This document shows, piece by piece, positions 26,930-36,774 of a stretch of 64,000 bases of DNA; positions within the stretch are counted from its first letter, which is position 1; each line of letters starts with the position of its first letter. Under the pieces are notes generated by a model. The model made no database searches and was not told the origin of the DNA. It saw only the letters and a list, made by a program, of their open reading frames with translations. Made by a program: the position numbers and the translations under genes. This DNA is from Lichenihabitans psoromatis (GTDB lineage Bacteria; Pseudomonadota; Alphaproteobacteria; Rhizobiales; Beijerinckiaceae). The DNA lies in NCBI RefSeq assembly GCF_004323635.1, contig NZ_CP036515.1, positions 930,001-994,000 on the forward strand, read 5' to 3'.

Positions 26930-27087
26930 GGCGGCTCCACGATGGAAATATCGTCAAATAATATATATCAATCAATGTTGTGATATTCGTCACCAGATGA
27001 TATTTATTGCTACATCATCATCGTTGAATCGCATATCATGTCCGGTTCAAACTCCTCCATGCGAATCGTAACGTGAGGAGGCAAGAT
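26930..27087. promoter_or_regulatory. AT-rich divergent control region
   Basis: The spacer between the XRE regulator and the desaturase is markedly AT-rich compared with its surroundings. It contains near-identical repeats ATATCGTCA (26948-26956) and ATATTCGTCA (26983-26992), a third related GATGATATT (26996-27004), and an alternating ATATAT stretch. These are plausible regulator sites; this is inference from position and repetition. Confidence 0.45.
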
Positions 27088-28017
27088 GTGACGGCGCACG
27101 TGTCGAGGGGAACAGTCGCGAGGCGACGCAGTCGGACCATCGAATGGCCGTCACTCGCGCTTTCGGCGGCGATCTATGGCGGTTTCGCGGTCGTTACGTT
27201 TTTTCATCAACACATGCCGACGCTTCTGGTTGCCATGCTCGGATCAATCCTGGTCGCTTGGCACTCGTCGATGCAGCACGAATTCATCCACGGTCATCCG
27301 ACCCCTTCGCGCAAGATCAACCGCTTGCTGGGCTTTGTCCCCCTGTCGCTCTGGCTTCCGTTCGAATCCTATCGCATGTCGCACCTCGTGCATCATTGCG
27401 ACGACGCGTTGACCGATCCGCTCGACGACCCCGAAACCTATTATTGGACCGCGGAGCAGTGGGCCGCGATCGGGCCTATCGGACGCGCGATCGTTCACAT
27501 CCATACGACGCTCGCGGGACGGCTTGTGATCGGTCCGGCTTGGAATATCAGCCGCTATCTTCTGTCCGAAGCCAAGCTCCTGGCCAAGGGCAACCGGGTC
27601 CACAAGCGGATCTGGGCCTGGCACGCGCTCGGTTGTGCCGCAGTGCTGTTCTGGGTCGTCGGCGTCTGCCACATGAATATCGCGTTCTACCTGTTCTGCA
27701 TCGTCTACCCAGGCACGGCGCTGTTGCTGTTGCGGTCCTTCGCCGAGCATCGGGCGGAAGAAGGCGTCTTCGAGCGCACCGCAATCGTTGAAAATAGCTG
27801 GTTCTTTGGGCCGCTCTTCCTTTTCAACAACCTGCATGCTGCTCATCACGAGCGCCCGCTCATGCCATGGTATGAACTGCCGGGCTGGTACAAGATCAAC
27901 CGCGACCGGCTGCTCGCCGCCAATGGCGGGCTGGTCTATGACGGCTATGGTGAGGTTGTCAGGCGTTTCCTCTTCACGCCGCATGACGTGAACGTGCACC
28001 CGTTCGACAAACCCTGA
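27088..28017 (+). CDS. Membrane fatty-acid desaturase
   Basis: A 309-residue di-iron membrane desaturase. The three histidine boxes are visible: HEFIHGH around residue 64, HLVHHCDD near residue 101, and HAAHHERP near residue 254, with four hydrophobic stretches between them. The enzyme would put a double bond into acyl chains of membrane lipids or of another hydrophobic substrate. GTG 27088 is chosen because GAGGAGG lies six bases upstream; GTG 27073 has no such site. The divergent XRE gene is the probable regulator. Confidence 0.88.
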   Translation: MTAHVSRGTVARRRSRTIEWPSLALSAAIYGGFAVVTFFHQHMPTLLVAMLGSILVAWHSSMQHEFIHGHPTPSRKINRLLGFVPLSLWLPFESYRMSHLVHHCDDALTDPLDDPETYYWTAEQWAAIGPIGRAIVHIHTTLAGRLVIGPAWNISRYLLSEAKLLAKGNRVHKRIWAWHALGCAAVLFWVVGVCHMNIAFYLFCIVYPGTALLLLRSFAEHRAEEGVFERTAIVENSWFFGPLFLFNNLHAAHHERPLMPWYELPGWYKINRDRLLAANGGLVYDGYGEVVRRFLFTPHDVNVHPFDKP

Positions 28018-28038
28018 TGCCGATCGGCCGGGCCGACC

Positions 28039-28527
28039 TCAAACCCGACCGAAGCCGCTCCGTTTGAGCCGCATGATCGATCGGTCGAGTTCCTGCAGAA
28101 AGCTTGACCGATCCTTTGGCGAAAACGGCTTCGGGCCTCCCGTGATTTCGCCGGACGAGCGCAATTGGTCCATCAGGTCTCGCGTGGCAAGCGCCATGCC
28201 GATCGAGGCTTCGGTGAATGGCTTGCCGTAGGGTGCGATGACGCTGGCGCCGGTCTTCACGCAGCGGGCCGCGAGCGGCACATCGGCCGTGATGACGATA
28301 TCTCCGTGGATCGCCCGCTCGGCGATCCAATCATCGGCCGCGTCCGGGCCGCTCGCCACCACGACCCGGTGGATGAACAGGTCGCGCGGCACGGCGATCG
28401 GGCTGTTGGCCACGACATGCACGTCGAGGCCGTGTCGCTCCGCGACGCGATAGACCTCGGCCTTCACCGGGCAGGCGTCGGCATCGACATAGATGACGAT
28501 CGGCTTGGTCGAGGGCTCCGCGCTCAT
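28039..28527 (-). CDS. YaiI/YqxD (DUF188) family protein
   Basis: A 162-residue protein of the UPF0178 (DUF188) family, PIN-like in fold. Family motifs are [19 protein letters not shown] at the N-terminus, [22 protein letters not shown] in the middle, and the C-terminal [19 protein letters not shown]. Conserved aspartates in the VDADACP and ADVPLA motifs resemble a nuclease metal site, but no function has been proved to my knowledge. It ends 22 bases from the convergent desaturase gene. Confidence 0.9.
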   Translation of the reverse strand: MSAEPSTKPIVIYVDADACPVKAEVYRVAERHGLDVHVVANSPIAVPRDLFIHRVVVASGPDAADDWIAERAIHGDIVITADVPLAARCVKTGASVIAPYGKPFTEASIGMALATRDLMDQLRSSGEITGGPKPFSPKDRSSFLQELDRSIMRLKRSGFGRV

Positions 28528-28542
28528 GCTCGGTGGACCGGT

Positions 28543-29181
28543 TCAGCCACCAACCGACGCGCCATGTCCAGCCTCGTGGAGCTTTCCTAGATCCAATCCG
28601 ATCGCGACCTCCCGGGCGCGCCCGAGTTTGGTCATCAACCCGGCGAGATCGGGCCGACGGGTGAGATGACGCCGGTAGAGGTCGTTGGTGGCGGTTGTCA
28701 GGCGACCCGCGCGGCCGAGGCGCCGGTCCGCGAAGGCAATCATCAGGTGGTTGGGCCAGGCCTTGTCGCGAATGGAAAACACGCGCTCGACGATGCTCGC
28801 CTCGTCCTGGTCGGGAGAGGCCTGCGCCAGGATCATGATCATCGCGGCGGTCGAGCGGGAGATGCCGGCGTGGCAATGCACCAACAGATGCGCTTCGGGT
28901 GTTCCGCCCTCGGCCGTGATCGCACGCCCGAACGCCAGAATGGTATCCACGTCCGCCTCCGTCGGCAGCACCATGCCGGGCGTCGGATCGATGATGTCGT
29001 GAAAACGCAGAACCGTGCGGACATGCGAGGGCGGATAGGTCGTGAAATCGGGGTCCGGCCACTCGGGATCGAGGATCGACAGGACGTGCGTGACGTTTCG
29101 TGAGCGATGACCCGCGATTTCGTCGAGTCCGCAAATGGTGAGAAGCGAGAGAGCATCGATAGCCATCCGGCTGTTTATCAT
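28543..29181 (-). CDS. Protein-tyrosine-phosphatase-family protein
   Basis: A 212-residue phosphatase. The cysteine-dependent P-loop HCHAGISRS (Cys103, Arg109) is intact, and an aspartate in FHDIID (residues 61-65) could be the general acid. The rest resembles the short dual-specificity-like phosphatases of rhizobia. The ATG at 29181 has AAGGGG eight bases upstream. It sits between YaiI and the LOV kinase on the same strand. The natural substrate may be a phosphoprotein or phosphoinositide-like compound; this cannot be decided here. Confidence 0.85.
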   Translation of the reverse strand: MINSRMAIDALSLLTICGLDEIAGHRSRNVTHVLSILDPEWPDPDFTTYPPSHVRTVLRFHDIIDPTPGMVLPTEADVDTILAFGRAITAEGGTPEAHLLVHCHAGISRSTAAMIMILAQASPDQDEASIVERVFSIRDKAWPNHLMIAFADRRLGRAGRLTTATNDLYRRHLTRRPDLAGLMTKLGRAREVAIGLDLGKLHEAGHGASVGG

Positions 29182-29209
29182 GCCGGCCCCTTGATCACCA
29201 TCCGGCGCC

Positions 29210-30328
29210 TCAGGGAGAGGCCGCGACCTTGATCGGGAAGTCGAGTGTGAACACCGTTCCGGGCTGGGCTCGCGTCCAAGCGATCGCCGCGTGAAGATGT
29301 CGTGCCAGCGTCTCGACGAGCGTCGTGCCGAAAGTCGGGCCCACTGCCTTTTCGGTCGGGAGCCCCACGCCATCATCCGCGATCGTAATGATGCATCGGT
29401 CTCCCTTTGCGACGAGCACGACCGTCAGGCTGCCGTGCCGTCCGCTCGGAAAGCCGTGCTTGATCGCGTTGGTCAGAACCTCGTTGAGGATGAGCGCGAC
29501 CGCCGCCGCCTGATCAGCGCCAATCACCACGGCATTCAAGCGTTGGTCGACGACGATGTCGCGGCGCCCGGATGCCCCGAGGATCGTGTCGAGGAGTTCG
29601 TGGATGAAGTCGGCGACATCGAACCGCGTCCGCTGCGACAATTCGTAGAGCCGCTTGTGAACGAGGCCGAGCGCATCGACCCGCTCCAGCATCTCCTGCA
29701 GCGTGCGTCGCAGCTCCGGGTCGGGGATGCTCATGGTTTGCAGCGTCAGCATGGCGCTGACCATCTGCAGGTTGTTCTTTGTTCGGTGATCGATTTCGGC
29801 TACCAGCAGATGCTGCACGTCGAGCGCGCTTTCGAGTTCACGATTGCGCGCCGTGAGGTCCTGCTCGGCCTGACGATCGGCCCGCTGCCGCTCGCGCGCC
29901 GCCGTCACGTCGGCCAGGGTTCCAACGAAAAGCGCGACTGCTCCAATGTCATCGAGCACAGGCGTGATCGACACCGCATTCCAGAAGGTCGTCCCGTCCT
30001 GGCGATAGTTCAGGATTTCGGCCGACACGTCGCCTAGTGCTGCGATACCTCGACGGAGATGCTCGACCGTTTCGGCGCTTGTCTCGGGTCCCTGGAGAAA
30101 GCGGCAGTTGCTACCGACGACATCGTGGCTCGCATAGCCCGTGAGTTGCAGAAAAGCGTCGTTGGCAAAGACGATGGGATTATCCGGAAGTGTCGGGTCG
30201 GTCATGATGATCGCGGTGCGGATGGACCTGAAGGCGGCCGCAAAGGCATCGTGCCGCCCACGCACGAGCGGCGCTGGTTCGGGGTGACGCACCGGAAGGT
30301 CCATGATCACGACCGTGCTCCCTGGCAT
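29210..30328 (-). CDS. LOV-domain histidine kinase (probable blue-light sensor)
   Basis: A 372-residue sensor kinase. Residues 30-145 are a PAS domain of the LOV class: TGYASHDVVGSNCRFLQG contains the flavin-adduct cysteine (Cys75) in the canonical NCRFLQ motif, then LNYRQDGTTFWN and FVGTLADVT. A linker leads to a HisKA_2/HWE-like kinase part with the phosphorylated histidine in EIDHRTKNNLQ (His181), NEVLTNAIKHGF (N-box) and DDGVGLP (G-box). There is no membrane helix, so it is cytoplasmic. ATG 30328 is used; ATG 30304 is an alternative. No adjacent response regulator is present. Confidence 0.88.
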   Translation of the reverse strand: MPGSTVVIMDLPVRHPEPAPLVRGRHDAFAAAFRSIRTAIIMTDPTLPDNPIVFANDAFLQLTGYASHDVVGSNCRFLQGPETSAETVEHLRRGIAALGDVSAEILNYRQDGTTFWNAVSITPVLDDIGAVALFVGTLADVTAARERQRADRQAEQDLTARNRELESALDVQHLLVAEIDHRTKNNLQMVSAMLTLQTMSIPDPELRRTLQEMLERVDALGLVHKRLYELSQRTRFDVADFIHELLDTILGASGRRDIVVDQRLNAVVIGADQAAAVALILNEVLTNAIKHGFPSGRHGSLTVVLVAKGDRCIITIADDGVGLPTEKAVGPTFGTTLVETLARHLHAAIAWTRAQPGTVFTLDFPIKVAASP

Positions 30329-30440
30329 TCTGTCGACACCGGCACGAGCGCTGGTGATCGGCGAGGACGCATTTGCAGTTCCGCCAAAGTGATCGGCTTT
30401 GTCTGAAAACCTTATGGATTCGACCGGAGATCCGGCCGTC

Positions 30441-33056
30441 TTATTGATCGTCCTGAAGATCATAGGCACCGCGATCGATGCCTCCGCCCACCAGGATTTC
30501 CCGCTTCCCGGCATGATTGGCGGGTGCGACGACACCCTCCTGCTCCATGCGTTCGACGAGCGACGCGGCCTTGTTGTAACCCACCGACAAGCGACGCTGG
30601 ATGTACGAAGTCGAGCACTTCTTGTCGCGCAACACGATCGCGACCGCACGATCGTAGAGGTCGCCGGATTCCTCCGCATCCATCCCGCCCGGCAGCGCGC
30701 CACCGGCGGCGTCATCCTCCGTGCTGAGATCCGGCTCCTCGACCGTGACGTCGAGATAGTCCGGCTGGCCTTGCGTTTTCAGATGCGCCACCACTTTTTC
30801 GACCTCCCCATCGCTGACGAAGGGGCCGTGCACGCGGCTGATCCGACCGCCACCCGCCATGTAGAGCATGTCGCCCTGCCCCAGCAGTTGCTCGGCGCCC
30901 TGCTCGCCCAAGATCGTGCGCGAGTCGATCTTGGACGTGACCTGGAACGAGATGCGGGTCGGGAAATTCGCCTTGATGGTGCCGGTGATGACGTCGACCG
31001 AGGGCCGCTGCGTTGCCATGATGAGATGGATGCCCGCCGCGCGCGCCATCTGGGCGAGCCGCTGGATCGCGCCTTCGATGTCCTTGCCGGCCACCATCAT
31101 CAGGTCGGCCATCTCGTCGACGATGACGACGATATAGGGCAGGACCGTGAGATCCATCGCCTCCTGCTCGTAGATGGCCTCGCCGGTCTCCCGGTCGTAG
31201 CCCGTCTGCACCGTGCGGGTGATGACTTCGCCCTTGGCCTTGGCGTCGGCGACCCGAACGTTGAACCCGTCGATGTTGCGGACACCGACCTTGGACATCT
31301 TCTTGTAACGCTCCTCCATCTCGCGCACGGCCCATTTCAGCGCCACGACGGCCTTTTTTGGATCGGTCACGACCGGGGTCAGGAGATGCGGGATGCCGTC
31401 ATAGACCGACAATTCCAGCATTTTGGGATCGACCATGATGAGACGGCACTCTTCCGGTTTCAGCCGATAGAGCAGCGACAGGATCATGGTGTTGATCGCG
31501 ACGGACTTGCCCGAGCCGGTGGTGCCGGCGACGAGCAGATGCGGCATCCGGGCCAGATCAACGATGACCGGCTCACCGCCGATCGTCTTGCCGAGCGCGA
31601 TCGCCAGCTTATGCTTGGACTCCTCGAAGTCGTGCTGACCCAGCAACTCCCGGAGATAGACCGTGTCGCGACGCTGGTTCGGCAATTCGATGCCGATGGC
31701 GTTGCGACCCTGGACGACGGCGACGCGGGCCGAAATGGCCGACATCGACCGGGCGATATCGTCCGCAAGGCCGACCACGCGGGAGGATTTGATGCCCGGA
31801 GCGGGTTCGAGTTCATAAAGCGTCACGACCGGACCCGGCCGCACGTTGATGATCTCGCCGCGAATGCCGAAATCCTCGAGGACCCCTTCGAGAAGACGCG
31901 CGTTTTGCTCCAACGCATCTTCGGAAATGCGGTTGGCGGGCTGTGCCTTGGCTTCAGCGAGGATTCCGAGCGGCGGCAACTCATAGACGTCGCCCCGGCG
32001 TGAGGTTGGACGCCCGGAAAAGCCGTCTGTCGAGCGGGATGGGCTCGCCATCGCCGGCTGAATGACGCGCGGCCCAGCAAGGCCGTTGCCCATACCGGGC
32101 ATCGGCGAGGGGGCGGTATCCGGCTTGCCTCGCGCGGCGCGCGGCGCCTGCGGGATGGCAGCGCGTGCCGGCGCGCCAAAGGTCGGCTCCACGCGAGATC
32201 GCGCCGCAGGCGGCACGGCAGCATCCTGATGAAGATCGGCGAACGGGCTGTCGTCGGGCTCGCGGCCGACCCAAGGCGCATATGGCTCCGGGCCCCGATC
32301 GTCGAATTGCCGGCGGCGGCGAATGAACCGGAGCACGGCTGATTTCAAGGTCAGGCCCGCGTGGATGGCGGCCCCGAGCGATACCAGCGCGAAGCCGGGC
32401 TCGCCATCGCGATCCTCCTCGGCCGAGCGGGACTGGCGCGGTGCCGACACCCAATCGAAAGTCGAGGCCGGCTCGTCCTCTTCGACCTGCTTGTCCTTTA
32501 GGCCAAAGCCGGCCGAGGCCGTCAGAGTCAGGATGGCGATGCCGGCCAGAATCAGCGCGAGAATGATGAAGACCGGCTCGGAATGACCGAAGAGCCGGCG
32601 CGGTACAGCCAGAAGCGCGTCGCCGGCGACACCGCCGAGCCCGGTCGGCAGCGGCCAGCGGTCCGTCGCGGGAAGCAAGGACGCGAGCGCGGCCGCCGCT
32701 GCGGCTCCGGCCGTCAGCAGGCCAAAACGAAGCTTCAAACGATCGAGACGCTTGCGGACCAGAAGCCGCCAGCCCCAGCAGGCGATGGGAGTTAGGATCG
32801 CGATGACAGCAACGCCGACGAGTTGCATGATGAGATCGGCCGCAACCGCGCCAGGAGCACCCATAAGATTATGGACAGCCGCATCCGTCGCATGGTTCCA
32901 ACTCGGGTCGCGAATCGACCAGGAGGCGAGCGACAGGCCGATCACGACGGTGCCGACCAACAGCGCCAGACCGACGACTTCAGCCGTCCGCCGCGCCAGA
33001 AAATCGCGGGCGGCGTCGGACAGATAGTCGGTTGGCGATAAGGTCGAGGTGCGCAT
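30441..33056 (-). CDS. ftsK: DNA translocase FtsK
   Basis: An 871-residue septal DNA translocase that couples chromosome segregation and dimer resolution to division. Four membrane helices occupy about residues 25-180, a proline- and arginine-rich linker follows (200-360), then the RecA-like motor with Walker A GTTGSGKS at 511-518 and [11 protein letters not shown]. The C-terminal gamma winged helix that reads polar KOPS sequences is present in the last 75 residues ([19 protein letters not shown]). ATG 33056 has GGAAGGG five bases before it. Length is typical for alphaproteobacteria. Confidence 0.95.
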   Translation of the reverse strand: MRTSTLSPTDYLSDAARDFLARRTAEVVGLALLVGTVVIGLSLASWSIRDPSWNHATDAAVHNLMGAPGAVAADLIMQLVGVAVIAILTPIACWGWRLLVRKRLDRLKLRFGLLTAGAAAAAALASLLPATDRWPLPTGLGGVAGDALLAVPRRLFGHSEPVFIILALILAGIAILTLTASAGFGLKDKQVEEDEPASTFDWVSAPRQSRSAEEDRDGEPGFALVSLGAAIHAGLTLKSAVLRFIRRRRQFDDRGPEPYAPWVGREPDDSPFADLHQDAAVPPAARSRVEPTFGAPARAAIPQAPRAARGKPDTAPSPMPGMGNGLAGPRVIQPAMASPSRSTDGFSGRPTSRRGDVYELPPLGILAEAKAQPANRISEDALEQNARLLEGVLEDFGIRGEIINVRPGPVVTLYELEPAPGIKSSRVVGLADDIARSMSAISARVAVVQGRNAIGIELPNQRRDTVYLRELLGQHDFEESKHKLAIALGKTIGGEPVIVDLARMPHLLVAGTTGSGKSVAINTMILSLLYRLKPEECRLIMVDPKMLELSVYDGIPHLLTPVVTDPKKAVVALKWAVREMEERYKKMSKVGVRNIDGFNVRVADAKAKGEVITRTVQTGYDRETGEAIYEQEAMDLTVLPYIVVIVDEMADLMMVAGKDIEGAIQRLAQMARAAGIHLIMATQRPSVDVITGTIKANFPTRISFQVTSKIDSRTILGEQGAEQLLGQGDMLYMAGGGRISRVHGPFVSDGEVEKVVAHLKTQGQPDYLDVTVEEPDLSTEDDAAGGALPGGMDAEESGDLYDRAVAIVLRDKKCSTSYIQRRLSVGYNKAASLVERMEQEGVVAPANHAGKREILVGGGIDRGAYDLQDDQ

Positions 33057-33187
33057 GAACCCTTCCGAGCCGTGAGGCTGGCCTCTCCGGGAATCGCGCA
33101 TGGCGGACCCCACCAGAACCCTAGTCCCGAATGGTTAACGACATCTGGAGATTGCTTAACGTTTATCGCCTGCGCCGAGGCAGCGAT

Positions 33188-33218
33188 GCAAAAAAGGCGG
33201 CCCCTGCGGGACCGCCTT
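33188..33218 (-). terminator. Rho-independent terminator of amtB
   Basis: On the minus strand, a hairpin with stem AAGGCGG/CCGCCTT and an inner GC pairing is followed directly by TTTTTT, about 40 bases after the amtB stop. This is a textbook intrinsic terminator for the glnK-amtB operon. Confidence 0.85.
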
Positions 33219-33256
33219 CCGTAGTGTCATCAAGAGCGGCGGTGAAGCCGACCGGA

Positions 33257-34768
33257 TCAATAATTGTAGGCGCGCTCGCTATGCTCGGCGATGTCGAGAC
33301 CTTCGCGCTCCTTATCGGGCGAAACCCGCAGACCGATTACGAGATCGACGAGCTTGTAGAGGATCGCCGAGCCGACGCCGGACCACACCAGAGTGGCCAG
33401 CACGGCTTTGCCCTGAGCAATCATCTGGGTGGCCATGTCGTAGGTGCCGGCATTGCCGTTGCCGTAGTTGGTGTAGTCGGTCAGGCCGGTGCCACCGAAA
33501 TACGGAGCCACGAGAATGCCGGTCATCAGCGCGCCGAAGATGCCGCCGATGCAATGCACGCCGAAAACGTCGAGCGCGTCGTCGTAGCCAAACCTGCTCT
33601 TCACGGTCGAGACGAAGAAGAGGCAGATCGGGCTGACCAACAGACCCAGAACCACTGAGCCCATGGGCCCAGCGAAACCGGAGGCCGGCGTCACCGCGAC
33701 GAGACCCGCGACGGCACCAGACGCCATACCGAGCAGCGAGGGCTTCCCCTTGACGGCCCATTCGACGAACAACCAGGAGATGGTCGCGGCAGCGGTGGCC
33801 ACCATCGTGTTGACGAAGGCCAGGGCCGTCGTGCCGTTCGACTCGAGGTTCGAGCCAGCATTGAAGCCGAACCAACCGACCCACAGAAGCGAGGCGCCGA
33901 TCATCGTCATGGTCAGCGAGTGGGGCGGCATCGGTTCACGCGGGTAACCGATCCGCTTGCCGATGAAGAGCGCGCCGACGAGGCCGGCGATACCTGCGTC
34001 GATATGCACGACCGTGCCGCCGGCGAAGTCGAGCGCGCCAGCCTGCGCCAGCCAGCCCGCATTGCTGGTGATGGCATCGAGCTTGACCTGAGCGGCGGCC
34101 TTCGCGGTTGCATCGGCACCAGCGGCCGCAACGGCCTTGGCCGCATTGGCGACGTCATCGGGCGCCGCGACATACCAGACCCAATGGGCAATCGGGAAGT
34201 AGATAAACGTGACCCAGAGAACGATGAACACGACGAGCGCCGAGAATTTGATGCGCTCGGCGAAGGAGCCGATGATCAGCGCGGGCGTGATCATCGCGAA
34301 GGTCATCTGGAACACCATATAGGCGAGTTCCGGGATGACGACGCCGTTCGAGAAGGTCGCGACATTCGAGGACGGGGTCACGCCCATGAGGAAGACTTTG
34401 CTCAAACCGCCCACATAGGCGGTCATGCTGCCGCCGTCCGTGAAGGCTTCCGAGTAGCCCCAGAGCACCCAGATCACGCCGACCAGCGCCACGATCATCA
34501 TGACCTGGCTGAGAACCGACAGCATGTTCTTGGTCCGCACCAAGCCGCCGTAGAACAGCGCGAGGCCGGGAATCGACATCATCAGCACCAGGGCCGACGA
34601 CACCAGCATCCAGGCCGTATCGCCCTTATCGGGGGTCGGAGCCGCGGGGGGCGCGACCGGCTGCACGGTCGGGGTCTGTGCGTAGACAGCTCCCGCCGTG
34701 AGCAGGACCGCCAGAATACCCAGGCCGATGCTCGCTCGTTGTGGCGTTATCTTAGGCAAAAACTTCAT
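33257..34768 (-). CDS. amtB: Ammonium transporter
   Basis: A 503-residue inner-membrane ammonium channel. An N-terminal signal-like helix is followed by a proline-rich linker and eleven membrane helices. The pore twin-histidine pair is visible in GTVVHIDAG and VFGVHCIGG, and YGGLVRTKNMLSVL and FAERIKF are typical. The ATG at 34768 has GGAG seven bases upstream. glnK lies 34 bases upstream on the same strand; GlnK blocks the channel when nitrogen is sufficient. An extra alanine-rich insertion near residues 210-225 widens one periplasmic loop. Confidence 0.95.
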   Translation of the reverse strand: MKFLPKITPQRASIGLGILAVLLTAGAVYAQTPTVQPVAPPAAPTPDKGDTAWMLVSSALVLMMSIPGLALFYGGLVRTKNMLSVLSQVMMIVALVGVIWVLWGYSEAFTDGGSMTAYVGGLSKVFLMGVTPSSNVATFSNGVVIPELAYMVFQMTFAMITPALIIGSFAERIKFSALVVFIVLWVTFIYFPIAHWVWYVAAPDDVANAAKAVAAAGADATAKAAAQVKLDAITSNAGWLAQAGALDFAGGTVVHIDAGIAGLVGALFIGKRIGYPREPMPPHSLTMTMIGASLLWVGWFGFNAGSNLESNGTTALAFVNTMVATAAATISWLFVEWAVKGKPSLLGMASGAVAGLVAVTPASGFAGPMGSVVLGLLVSPICLFFVSTVKSRFGYDDALDVFGVHCIGGIFGALMTGILVAPYFGGTGLTDYTNYGNGNAGTYDMATQMIAQGKAVLATLVWSGVGSAILYKLVDLVIGLRVSPDKEREGLDIAEHSERAYNY

Positions 34769-34802
34769 TTCATGGCTCCAAATGGATAGGTCGCGACGGC
34801 GA

Positions 34803-35192
<390 letters not shown>

Positions 35193-35237
35193 TCAGCCTC
35201 CTCGGCTTTTCAGGCGAGCAGCGTTGGACCCTGTCCT

Positions 35238-35253
35238 TCAAAGCGTGTGCCAA
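35238..35253 (-). promoter_or_regulatory. Candidate sigma-54 promoter of glnK
   Basis: Read on the minus strand, TTGGCAC-N5-TTGA matches the -24 element of sigma-54 promoters exactly and the -12 element partly (TTGA instead of TTGC). It sits about 97 bases before the glnK ATG. The missing GC at -12 lowers confidence, but position and gene make NtrC-dependent expression likely. Confidence 0.45.
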
Positions 35254-35289
35254 AGAGTTCCGTCAGCAAAAAACTTTATTTCTGACGCA

Positions 35290-35319
35290 AAAAAGGCCCC
35301 GATCGAGCGATCGGAGCCT
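35290..35319 (-). terminator. Rho-independent terminator of tesB
   Basis: On the minus strand the stem CCGATCG/CGATCGG, extended by further pairs across one mismatch, is followed by TTTTTT. It lies about 45 bases after the tesB stop and separates tesB from the glnK promoter. Confidence 0.8.
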
Positions 35320-35365
35320 CATTGGTTCATAAATGATGCATGAATATGCCTATTATTTGTGCGCC

Positions 35366-36238
35366 TTAATTACCCGGCCGGACGCGAATGAGGCCCTCCT
35401 GCGCCACGGAGGCCACCAAAGTCCCCTCGCGCGTATAGATCAGCCCCCGCGTTAGGCCGCGTGCTCCGGATGAGCTCGGGCTATCTTGTGCGTAAAGCAG
35501 CCACTGATCCGCCCTGAAGGGCCGATGAAACCAAAGCGAATGATCGAGGCTGGCGACTTGCAGCCCGCCATCGAAGAGCGAACGATTGTGAACCACAAGC
35601 GATGTGTCGAGCAGCGTCATATCGGACAGATAGGCCAAAAACGCCCGGTGGATCGATGGATCGTCGGGCAGCGGGTGTGAAGCCCTCATCCAGATATGCT
35701 GCTTTGGCGAGCGGGGTTCGGCACCCGCCACCGGCAGGTATCGGCTGAGATCGACCGGCCGGAGTTCGACCGGCCGTTCGCGGTCGAAATAGCGCTTGAT
35801 GCCCTCTGGCAGTGTCGACGGATTCAGCGCCATGATGTCGGCCTCGCTCGGCAGCGACTCCGGCGGGGGAACGTCAGGCATCTCGATCTGATGGTCGAGC
35901 CCGGGCTCCTCCACCTGGAACGAGGCCGAGAGCGAGAAGATCGGGCGCCCATGCTGGATCGCGACGCATTGGCGGGTCGAAAAGCTCTTGCCGTCGCGCA
36001 GACGATCGACCTCGAAGATGATGGGGGCCGCGGGGTCGCCGGGCAGGATGAAATAGCCGTGGAGCGAATGGGGTGGCCGATCCGGCACCGTTCGAGCCGC
36101 CGCCACCATGGCCTGGGCGATCACGAGACCGCCGAAGATGCGTTGCCACCCGATCTGCGGGCTTCTTCCGCGAAAGATATTCTCCTCGATTTGCTCGAGT
36201 TCGAGGATCGCAAGAAGATCGGTTACCGAGAAAGCCAT
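35366..36238 (-). CDS. tesB: Acyl-CoA thioesterase II
   Basis: A 290-residue double-hotdog thioesterase that hydrolyses medium- and long-chain acyl-CoA to free fatty acid and CoA. Family segments are visible: IFGGLVIAQAMVAA near residue 35, SLHGYFILPGDPAAPI, and in the second hotdog FLAYLSDMTLLDTSL with the catalytic aspartate (near residue 205), followed by SLDHSLWFHRPF. Length agrees with E. coli TesB (286). It is a single gene with its own terminator. Confidence 0.93.
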   Translation of the reverse strand: MAFSVTDLLAILELEQIEENIFRGRSPQIGWQRIFGGLVIAQAMVAAARTVPDRPPHSLHGYFILPGDPAAPIIFEVDRLRDGKSFSTRQCVAIQHGRPIFSLSASFQVEEPGLDHQIEMPDVPPPESLPSEADIMALNPSTLPEGIKRYFDRERPVELRPVDLSRYLPVAGAEPRSPKQHIWMRASHPLPDDPSIHRAFLAYLSDMTLLDTSLVVHNRSLFDGGLQVASLDHSLWFHRPFRADQWLLYAQDSPSSSGARGLTRGLIYTREGTLVASVAQEGLIRVRPGN

Positions 36239-36774
36239 TGCGTCTCATCCAGCATCAATTGCGCCTGTTCGGCCCGGCCGCATTACGCTCGGGCTTTTCG
36301 GCTGGCGGCCTATCTCTGCACGTCAAGCTCGGCCTCTGCCAACAAAACCTCATCCTGGCGTGTGATGTCGTCGATGGCTTGAGCGACAGCGAACGCCGAG
36401 TGATCTCGGTGACGGCGTTGGACCATGCCGCATCCACCTCTCTCGATCGGTCGTCATCAGCAAGGCAGGAGGGGCGAAACGCGCCTGACACGCGTGCTTG
36501 CATCACCGCTCTGGCAGGGCGGCATTGCGTAAGCCGGTCGAGATGCCTACATGCGAGCATGAAAGAGCTAAAGCCGACGCTCGTGCGATACGTTGTACTG
36601 GGTCGAGCAATCGCGTAAGAGGGGGTTGTTGGGTCGGTTGAGCTGATTTGCCGTTTGACCGCCATACGGCCACTCGGATGAACGAAATCTTTGCCTGCGC
36701 GAAAGCCAGACGGGATTTTTAAGCACAGGAGCCCCGGCCGCCCCATGGATTTCCTCAAGCCACGGTTGATCCCC
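36239..36774. other. Noncoding gap before purC
   Basis: About 535 bases between the divergent tesB and purC genes. Open frames here have no ribosome site and no protein-like composition. It must hold the promoters of both genes, but I recognise no consensus element, hairpin or riboswitch in it. Confidence 0.5.

Noticed and set aside
29210-30715. Longer start (30715) for the LOV kinase, overlapping the end of ftsK
   Set aside because: The extra 129 residues are an antiframe of ftsK with no PAS similarity; the LOV domain begins soon after the start at 30328.
30399-32003. A 534-codon plus-strand frame opposite ftsK
   Set aside because: Antisense to the conserved motor and gamma domains of FtsK, with no recognisable motif of its own.
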